A DNA stretch of 64,000 bases, taken from Amycolatopsis endophytica (GTDB taxonomy: Bacteria; Actinomycetota; Actinomycetes; Mycobacteriales; Pseudonocardiaceae). Both the position numbers and the translations under genes were made by a program. The DNA is taken from assembly GCF_013410405.1 (NCBI RefSeq), contig NZ_JACCFK010000001.1:2976001-3040000 (forward strand), written 5' to 3'. A model generated the notes under the pieces. That model made no database searches and was not told the DNA's origin. It saw nothing but the letters and a program-made list of their open reading frames with translations. Of this stretch, positions 58,927 to 64,000 are shown one piece after another; the first letter of the stretch is position 1, and the number at the start of each line of letters is the position of its first letter.

Positions 58927-59744
58927 ATTTCGAAGACGAGCTGAACCGGCTCTTCCAGGACGAACGCGTCGACATCCCCGTGCGCCCGGGCGCGGAGCTG
59001 GCCGTGGTGGCAGGCGCCCGCCGACGCCGTCGGCGTCGTCACGCGGCCGCTGTCACGGGTGGTGGCCTGACGATCGCCGTGCTGGCCGTGGCCGGCATCG
59101 CGCTGGGCGGCGTCGGCGGCGGACGACAGGACACCCTGCCCGCGACACACCCCCCGGTCACGACGGTCCCGACGAGCGCCGAATCGCTGGTCCAGCCCCC
59201 CGCGTCGCCGACGAGCCCGGTGAGCCCGCCACCCCTTTCGTCGAGCGCTGGGACCGCGACGACCACCTCCGGCGCGTCCGGCGGCGGCCAGCGCACCTCC
59301 CGAAGTTCCGGCCCCGCAACAAGCTCGCAGCTGCGCGCGGCTTCCACCGACAGGACACTGGGCCCCACCGGATGGGGACGCCTGACGCTGGGCATGAGCG
59401 AATCAGCGGCACTCGCCACGGACGAGTTCGACCTGTCGGAAGGCGTGTCGGGCAGCCCGTGTCACCGCTACTGGCTCCGCAACGGCGGCAGCACGCCGGT
59501 CGACATCTCCCCGACGTACGGTGTCGCACGCATCCCGGCGAAACCGGACGTGACGACACCGGAAGGATTCGGACGCGGCTCGACCGACGCGGAGGTCATG
59601 GCCGCCTACCCCGACGCGACCATCACGAACTACACCATCACCACCCCGGTTCCCGGCAACGCGAAGGCCGTGTACATCTTCAACACCAGCCCTGCGCAAA
59701 CGATCTCCAGCCTGCGCCTCGAACTGCTGACACACAACTGCTGA
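58923..59744 (+). CDS. Single-pass membrane protein, putative partner (anti-sigma-like) of the upstream sigma factor
   Basis: A 273-residue protein. A short cytoplasmic N-terminus (NFEDELNRLFQDERVDIPV, with a basic RRRRRRRH stop-transfer stretch) is followed by one transmembrane helix (about 42-62), a long Ser/Thr/Pro-rich extracytoplasmic linker, and a compact C-terminal domain (about 145-273, TLGPTGWGRLTLGMSESAAL with two Cys near 177 and the end). No zinc anti-sigma motif is seen. Overlap with the sigma gene is the main reason to suspect a regulatory role; the function remains unassigned. Confidence 0.75.
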   Translation: MNFEDELNRLFQDERVDIPVRPGAELAVVAGARRRRRRRHAAAVTGGGLTIAVLAVAGIALGGVGGGRQDTLPATHPPVTTVPTSAESLVQPPASPTSPVSPPPLSSSAGTATTTSGASGGGQRTSRSSGPATSSQLRAASTDRTLGPTGWGRLTLGMSESAALATDEFDLSEGVSGSPCHRYWLRNGGSTPVDISPTYGVARIPAKPDVTTPEGFGRGSTDAEVMAAYPDATITNYTITTPVPGNAKAVYIFNTSPAQTISSLRLELLTHNC

Positions 59745-59763
59745 CGCCCAACACGCCGCCCGC

Positions 59764-59791
59764 AGCGGCAAACACGCGCGTGTTTGCCGCT
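59764..59791. terminator. Perfect 28-bp palindrome after the membrane protein gene
   Basis: Fourteen-base arms (AGCGGCAAACACGC and its complement) without any loop begin 19 bp after the stop at 59744. It may work as a transcription terminator or be part of the adjoining 21-bp repeat family, whose first, diverged unit overlaps its right arm. Confidence 0.55.
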
Positions 59792-59861
59792 CCCGTCGCC
59801 GTGTTGGCCCTTCCGGTCAGCGTGTTGGCCGTTCCCGCTGGCGTGTTGGCCCTTCCGGGAC
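59779..59861. repeat. Four tandem 21-bp units
   Basis: Units of the form CGTGTTGGCC-N-TTCC plus a variable end sit at 59779, 59800, 59821 and 59842, the first being the most diverged. They hold no gene; read in one frame they would encode a repeated CWPF-containing heptapeptide, which I regard as coincidental. Confidence 0.7.
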
Positions 59862-59893
59862 ACACCACCCAGCAACGCAAGCCGGGCGCCCCT

Positions 59894-60219
59894 CGGAAAC
59901 CGCCACCCGGTAACGGAAGCCGAACCGCGACGTGCCCGGACCTCCCCCGCCCCGATCCCCAGCCCGCCTTTGGTCGCTGATCAGCGGGGTCAAGGTACTC
60001 TTTCCCGCCTTGACGCCGCTGCTCAGCGACTGAAACCATCCGCAAGGAGGGGCGGGGGAGGTCGCAAGGTGACCACCTACCGGCCGCCCAAGTAACCAGC
60101 GGTCACCGAGCCAGCCGCAGGCTCGGCTCTAAAGATCAAGAGCGTCCTCGCCGGACAGGCAGACTCCGGGATGACCACGGCTCCCGCAGCCCAGCTCACC
60201 TCAAGTGGGTGGTCCGCTG
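59894..60219. repeat. Structured interspersed repeat, copy B
   Basis: Second copy of the element at 32385-32712. The large hairpin spans 59939-60063 (outer stem of 15 bp; inner stem GTCGCTGA/TCAGCGAC, CAGCGG/CCGCTG, GGTCAAGG/CCTTGAC). Then come a CGAGCC/GGCTCG hairpin and the 54-bp block at 60124-60177 that is identical to copy A, and a shared 3' end with GTGGGTGGTCCGCTG. Inner-stem differences from copy A keep the pairing. It lies in a 760-bp gene-free gap, not near a 3' end shared with the copy A neighbours. Confidence 0.85.
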
Positions 60220-60222
60220 TGC

Positions 60223-60360
60223 GGTCATCCCGTCGCCTTCCTGTTTGTGCATATCACTTTGAGCCAGGCCCGCAAGGTTTTGCTCTTCGACCGCCGGTGA
60301 GCACGGATGTTGCGGGCCTGGCTCAAAGTGATCGTTCCGTTGTCAGGCGACGGGATGACC
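60223..60360. repeat. 138-bp nested inverted repeat (hairpin element or MITE-like remnant)
   Basis: Outer 15-bp perfect arms (GGTCATCCCGTCGCC at 60223-60237, complement at 60346-60360) enclose inner 23-bp perfect arms (60253-60275 and 60310-60332, beginning ATCACTTTGAGCC). Spacers of 15 and 13 bases and a 34-base apex lie between. No gene is inside. GGGATGACC, the outer end, also occurs at the 3' side of the identical 54-bp block of copy B. From 60361 to 60504 nothing else is seen apart from a short ACCCAG/CTGGGT hairpin. Confidence 0.8.
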
Positions 60361-60504
60361 ACCCAGCTCTGGGTGTTACTGCAGCTCGCTGGCGCTCGCC
60401 TTCGGCACGGCGCTGGCGCACCGCTTCGCCCGTGGCTTCTCTCCGTCCGGATCTTCGAACAGCGGGTGTGACATCTCTGGCGCAGATGTAAGTTACCGGG
60501 CAGT

Positions 60505-61338
60505 ATGGCTGGCATGGCAACGTTGCACGGCAAGGTCATCGTCATCACGGGCGGCGCGCAGGGAATCGGCGCCACCACGGCGCGTGCCCTGGTGGGCAGG
60601 GGTGCGAAGGTCGCGATCGGCGACCTCGATCCGGTTCTCGCCGAGAAGACCGCGGGTGAGCTGGACGGGGACACCATCGCCCTGCCGCTCGATGTCGCGG
60701 ACCACCGGGGATTCAGTGAGTTCCTCGACGAGGTCGAGCGTCGCCTCGGGCCGATCGACGTGTTGATCAACAACGCCGGCGTCATGTTGCTCTCGCCCCT
60801 GGCCGACGAGGACGACGCGGCCACCGCGAAGCAGATCGAGGTCAACCTGGGCGCGGTCATCCACGGCACACGCGAGGCGGTCCGGCGCATGCGGCCGCGT
60901 GGGGCGGGGCACATCGTGAACGTGGCGTCGATGGCGGGCAAGATCGGGTTCCCCGGCGCGGCTACCTACTGCGCGACGAAGCACGCCGTCGTCGGGCTGT
61001 CCGAGGCGGTGCGGCAGGAACTGCGCGGGTCGGGGGTGGACATCACGTGCGTGATGCCCGCGGTCGTGCGCACCCACCTCGCCGACGGTCTGCCCGAAAC
61101 GAAGCTGTTCCCGTCACTGCGGCCCCAGGACGTCGCGAAGGCGATCGTCGAAGCGCTGGAGAAGCCGCGTTTCGACGTGTTCGTCCCCAGGTCGCTGGAC
61201 GTGAGCGGCCGCGTCGGCCGGTTGCTGCCGCGGCCGCTCACGGAGTGGTTCATGCGCGCGATCGGCGCGGACAAGGTGTTCACGCAAGCGCATGCGGGCG
61301 CGCGGGCGGAGTACGAGGCAGGAGTGCGGCGGCCGTGA
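60505..61338 (+). CDS. Short-chain dehydrogenase/reductase
   Basis: A 277-residue classical SDR. Glycine motif TGGAQGIGATTARAL near 15, DVAD, NNAG in VLINNAGVMLLSP, Ser in VNVASMAGKIGF and the catalytic pair in ATYCATKHAVVGL are all intact, so it should be an active NAD(P)-dependent oxidoreductase. The Asp after the second strand (IGDLDP) favours NAD. Mycobacterial relatives lie near lipid genes. The PhaC-like gene follows 48 bp downstream on the same strand, probably co-transcribed. An alternative start at ATG 60514 would remove three residues. Confidence 0.88.
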   Translation: MAGMATLHGKVIVITGGAQGIGATTARALVGRGAKVAIGDLDPVLAEKTAGELDGDTIALPLDVADHRGFSEFLDEVERRLGPIDVLINNAGVMLLSPLADEDDAATAKQIEVNLGAVIHGTREAVRRMRPRGAGHIVNVASMAGKIGFPGAATYCATKHAVVGLSEAVRQELRGSGVDITCVMPAVVRTHLADGLPETKLFPSLRPQDVAKAIVEALEKPRFDVFVPRSLDVSGRVGRLLPRPLTEWFMRAIGADKVFTQAHAGARAEYEAGVRRP

Positions 61339-61386
61339 AGTAGCGTCGGCGGGCAGGGCCGAGAGGACGGGAACGGAGTTCGACTG

Positions 61387-62427
61387 ATGCTGACACCTCC
61401 GGTGGTCGCGATGGCGGAGAACGCGCTCGGGGTGCTGCGTGGCGGCCTGGCCGATCTGCGCCCGGTGCCGCGCGCACTGGTCGACCAGGGGCCGAACCGG
61501 TCGCTGTACCGGATGAGCCCGGCCGCGGACGGCGATCCGGTGCTGCTGGTGCCGCCGCTGGCCGCGCCGGCGCTCTGCTTCGACCTGCGCCGTGGCTGCA
61601 GCGTCGCCGAGCACCTCGTCGAGCGCGGGAACCGCACCTACCTGGTGGACTACGGCACCGTCGCGTTCTCCGACCGCCGCCTCGGTATCGAACACTGGAT
61701 CGACGAGGTGCTGCCGCGGGCCATCCGCAAGGTCAGCGAGGACTCCGGCGGCCGCGGCGTGCACCTGGTCGCGTGGTGCCTCGGTGGGCTGTTCTCGCTG
61801 CTCACCGCCGCCGACCAGGCCGACCTGCCGATCAAGTCGATCACCACGATCGCGTCACCAGTGGACTTCACCGCCATCCCCCTGGTCGCGCCGTTCCGGC
61901 CGCTGGTCGACCTCACCGGCGGGTACCTGCTCACGCCGCTGTACCGGATGCTCGGTGGCGCACCGTCCTATGTGGTCGAACGCGTGTTCTGGGCGACGGG
62001 GATCAACAAACAGCTCACCAAACCGCTCGCGATCCTGCAGAACCTGGGCGACAAGGACTACCTCGCGCAGATCGAGGCGGTCGACCACTTCATGGACAAC
62101 ATGATCGCCTACCCCGGCCGCACGTTCGGGCAGATCTACCACCGGTTCTTCCGCGCCAATGACCTCGTGGAGGGCGGGCTCGACCTGAACGGCCGCATCA
62201 TCTCGCTGTCGGGCGTGAAGGTGCCGACGCTCGTGATCGCCGGCCACAACGACACCATCGCCCCGCGGCGCGCCGTGGAGCGGCTGGTGCCGTTGCTGGA
62301 AAACGCGCCGTCCGTGCGGTTCGAGACCGCACCCGGCGGGCACCTCGGCGTGCTCACCGGACGCCGCGCCCGCGACACGACGTGGCACTGCATCGACGAA
62401 TTCCTGGACGAGCAGAGGAAACCCTAG
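61387..62427 (+). CDS. PhaC-like alpha/beta hydrolase (PHA synthase class III-related)
   Basis: A 346-residue protein of the poly(3-hydroxyalkanoate) synthase PhaC family or a close acyltransferase relative. The lipase-box-like VAWCLGGLFS places Cys131 as nucleophile, as in PHA synthases, and not Ser. The late acid strand VPTLVIAGHNDTIAPRRA and the final His in PGGHLGVLTG complete the triad. No phaE partner or phasin is nearby. In mycolate-containing actinomycetes such proteins occur without polymer synthesis, so the substrate is open. The upstream SDR could supply or remove the 3-hydroxy function. Confidence 0.82.
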   Translation: MLTPPVVAMAENALGVLRGGLADLRPVPRALVDQGPNRSLYRMSPAADGDPVLLVPPLAAPALCFDLRRGCSVAEHLVERGNRTYLVDYGTVAFSDRRLGIEHWIDEVLPRAIRKVSEDSGGRGVHLVAWCLGGLFSLLTAADQADLPIKSITTIASPVDFTAIPLVAPFRPLVDLTGGYLLTPLYRMLGGAPSYVVERVFWATGINKQLTKPLAILQNLGDKDYLAQIEAVDHFMDNMIAYPGRTFGQIYHRFFRANDLVEGGLDLNGRIISLSGVKVPTLVIAGHNDTIAPRRAVERLVPLLENAPSVRFETAPGGHLGVLTGRRARDTTWHCIDEFLDEQRKP

Positions 62428-62474
62428 CGGAAATACCGGCGACGGGACTGCGATGACCCGTCTAGAATTCCGGG

Positions 62475-62900
62475 ATGACCATGGTGATCCGCGAGTGCGA
62501 CGGCGAGGTCGCGGTCCACCTGCGCGGAGCGACGTCCCAGCACGGTTTCGTCACCTTCGGCGTGGAGATCTCGGGTTCCGGCCCTCGCGCGGAGACCTAC
62601 GGTGTCACGGCTGACGGAACCGTCGGCGACCTCAGCCACGACCTCGATGCGTTCGTCCGCCAGCTGGCCGAGGGCTTCCGCGGTTGGCCGGGCGCCCGCT
62701 CGTGGTCAGCGCTCAGCGGAAACCTGACGGTGATCGCCGAACACCGTCCAGGCGGCCACGTCGATCTCACCTGGACGATCGGCTCCACCTGCCGACAGGG
62801 CGCCGCTCGGTGGAACGCCTCGGTCGTGATCACGGTCGACGCCGGTGAGGATATGCGGCACCTGGCCGCCGATCTGCAAGCTTTCCTGCACTCGAGTTGA
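62475..62900 (+). CDS. DUF6228-like hypothetical protein
   Basis: A 141-residue soluble protein, beta-sheet rich at the N-terminus, with the conserved helix FVRQLAEGFRGWPGARSW and a following strand pair (NLTVIAEHRPGGHVDLTWTI), typical of DUF6228 proteins of Streptomyces and relatives. No function is known. The start ATG 62475 sits within MTMVIRE; a small spacing from the previous gene (48 bp) allows co-transcription. A strong terminator follows immediately. Confidence 0.68.
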   Translation: MTMVIRECDGEVAVHLRGATSQHGFVTFGVEISGSGPRAETYGVTADGTVGDLSHDLDAFVRQLAEGFRGWPGARSWSALSGNLTVIAEHRPGGHVDLTWTIGSTCRQGAARWNASVVITVDAGEDMRHLAADLQAFLHSS

Positions 62901-62901
62901 C

Positions 62902-62941
62902 AAACCGTCCGGCTCTCTGCCTCACGAGAGCCGGACGGTTT
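62902..62941. terminator. Intrinsic terminator between the DUF6228 gene and the acyl-CoA dehydrogenase
   Basis: A 16-bp perfect stem (AAACCGTCCGGCTCTC with its complement) surrounds an 8-base loop and begins right after the DUF6228 stop, 16 bp before the convergent dehydrogenase stop. Its flanking A and T triplets suit both directions. Confidence 0.85.
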
Positions 62942-62956
62942 CCGTTCCCGCACAAG

Positions 62957-64000
62957 CTATTTCAGCTCGGCCGAAGTCTTCCCCAGCAACCGGCGCGCCA
63001 CGATGAGCTGCTGGATCTGCTGCGTGCCCTCAAAAATGTCCAGGATCTTCGAGTCCCGCGCCCACTTTTCGAGCAGCATGTCTTCGGTGTAGCCGAGCGT
63101 GCCGATCAGTTCGACGCACCGCAGGGTGATGTCGACGACCGACCGGCCGGCCTTGGCTTTCGCCATCGAAGCCTGCAGCGAATTCGGCTTGCGGTTGTCG
63201 GCCATCCAGGCCGACTCCAGCGTCAGCAGGTACGCCGCTTCGTAGTCGGCTTCCAGCTCCAGGTACACCGCCGCCGCGGCGTGCTGCTGGTGCGCGGGGC
63301 GGTCGTAGTCCACCACGACGCCCGCTTCGGCGAGGATCCGCGCCGTCTCCTCCAGCGCGGCGCGCGCCAAGCCGACGGCCATGGCGGCCACCAGGGGACG
63401 TGTGTTGTCGAAGGTCTGCATGACGCCCGCGAAACCCTTGGAGGTGTTGACCTCCGGCGAGCCGAGCAGGTTCTCCTTCGGCACGCGGCAGTTGTCGAAC
63501 CGCAGCACCGCCGTGTCCGACGCGCGGATCCCGAGCTTGTGCTCCAGCCGCACCACCTCGAACCCGGGCATGCCCTTCTCCACCACGAACGACTTGATCG
63601 CCGCGCGCCCGGCGCTCTTGTCCAAAGTGGCCCAGACGACCACCGCGTCCGCGCGGTCGCCGGAGGTCACGAAGATCTTCTCGCCGTTCAGCACGTAACA
63701 GTCGCCGTCTTCGGTGGCCGTCGTGGTGATGTTCGCCGAGTCCGAACCGGTGTCCGGCTCGGTGATCGCCATCGCGGCCCACGTCTTCGCGAACCGGGTC
63801 AGCTGCTCGTCGTTCGCCACCGACGCGATCGCCGCGTTGCCCAGGCCCTGCCGTGGCATCGACAGCAGCAGACCGACATCGCCCCAGCACATCTCGATCG
63901 TGCCGAGCACCGTGGACAGGTTGCCGCCGTTGCGGTTCCCGGTCTGCTTCTCCTTTTCGTTGCGCCGCACGCCCGCGGCGCCCGCGCCACCCTCTCCGGA
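62957..64000 (-). CDS. Acyl-CoA dehydrogenase, 5' truncated by window
   Basis: FadE-type flavoenzyme of fatty acid beta-oxidation. The frame stays open to the window edge, so the N-terminus is missing; about 347 residues are present. Middle-domain motif MAITEPDTGSDSANITTTA, the NGEKIFVTSGDRAD strand, the LGIRASDTAVLRFDN strand, and the C-terminal CVELIGTLGYTEDMLLEKWARDSKILDIFEGTQQIQQLIV are visible. The last segment fits the general acyl-CoA dehydrogenase C-terminus. The substrate class is not resolved. Confidence 0.87.
   Translation of the reverse strand, partial: SGEGGAGAAGVRRNEKEKQTGNRNGGNLSTVLGTIEMCWGDVGLLLSMPRQGLGNAAIASVANDEQLTRFAKTWAAMAITEPDTGSDSANITTTATEDGDCYVLNGEKIFVTSGDRADAVVVWATLDKSAGRAAIKSFVVEKGMPGFEVVRLEHKLGIRASDTAVLRFDNCRVPKENLLGSPEVNTSKGFAGVMQTFDNTRPLVAAMAVGLARAALEETARILAEAGVVVDYDRPAHQQHAAAAVYLELEADYEAAYLLTLESAWMADNRKPNSLQASMAKAKAGRSVVDITLRCVELIGTLGYTEDMLLEKWARDSKILDIFEGTQQIQQLIVARRLLGKTSAELK

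Noticed and set aside
60225..60941. Minus-strand open frame across the nested inverted repeat
   Set aside because: It runs through hairpin arms and the 5' half of the SDR gene, has no family resemblance and poor codon use.

Overview
The window is high-GC actinomycete chromosome, most like Pseudonocardiaceae and probably Amycolatopsis or a close relative. The evidence is the very high GC3, GTG/TTG starts, and the actinobacterial set sigR-rsrA, whiB1, pdtaS, bL37, the fused 2-oxoglutarate decarboxylase/dehydrogenase kgd, and an accD1-accA1-fadE19 type operon. This placement is inferred from gene content only. No tRNA, rRNA or CRISPR array was seen. Both edges cut genes: pruA on the left and an acyl-CoA dehydrogenase on the right.

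Layout. 1-3 kb: end of pruA, then two tandem lipoprotein paralogues, both disrupted. 3-7.3 kb: housekeeping and thiol stress genes (rsgA, an SRAP DNA-protein crosslink protein, a hydrolase, a YbaK-type deacylase, sigR-rsrA behind a consensus SigR promoter, bL37). 7.4-11.7 kb: pdtaS, a 690-bp gene-free stretch of degenerate repeats, whiB1 with two CRP-like sites, a diacylglycerol kinase family protein, and a membrane protein. 11.7-18.5 kb: an acetyltransferase, a MetE-like protein, a histidine phosphatase, a thioesterase-like protein, a secreted protein, Tat-exported cholesterol oxidase, a secreted trypsin-like protease and a sugar epimerase. 18.6-25.1 kb: malic enzyme with a long structured leader, an orphan osmoprotectant ABC ATPase, and kgd.

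25.4-30.9 kb: a polymorphic toxin locus made of a YbaB-like protein, an EspC-like type VII substrate, a 1438-residue RHS protein with an RNase-like C-terminus, and a small cysteine-rich putative immunity protein. 31-40.9 kb: a glycolate-oxidase-like FAD enzyme, a structured repeat (copy A), a single-chain double ABC exporter, an ABC-2 pair, ald, and a frameshifted quinone reductase. 40.9-44.4 kb: the most unusual locus. A Crp-like regulator is followed by a nucleotide-cyclase-like protein and by a protein with a degenerate P-loop. The last two share a RHIM-like amyloid signalling motif, at the C-terminus of one and the N-terminus of the other. I read this as a candidate signalling or defence module.

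44.4-50.1 kb: a PucR regulator, an FAD monooxygenase, and metY-metX. 50.1-53.5 kb: a broken short-chain dehydrogenase facing a TetR gene across palindromic operators, a hypothetical gene, a second TetR gene, and a secreted SGNH hydrolase. 53.6-58.3 kb: accD1-accA1-fadE, a branched-chain acyl-CoA (leucine type) degradation operon behind a layered operator. 58.4-59.7 kb: a SigE-family sigma factor with a membrane partner. 59.7-60.5 kb: a repeat island holding 21-bp tandem repeats, the second copy (B) of the structured repeat, and a 138-bp nested inverted repeat. 60.5-64 kb: a short-chain dehydrogenase, a PhaC-like hydrolase with a cysteine nucleophile, a DUF6228-like protein, and the partial acyl-CoA dehydrogenase.

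Four genes carry frameshifts or out-of-frame deletions. At least one (an extra G in a G6 run) could be a sequencing error, so pseudogene calls are provisional.
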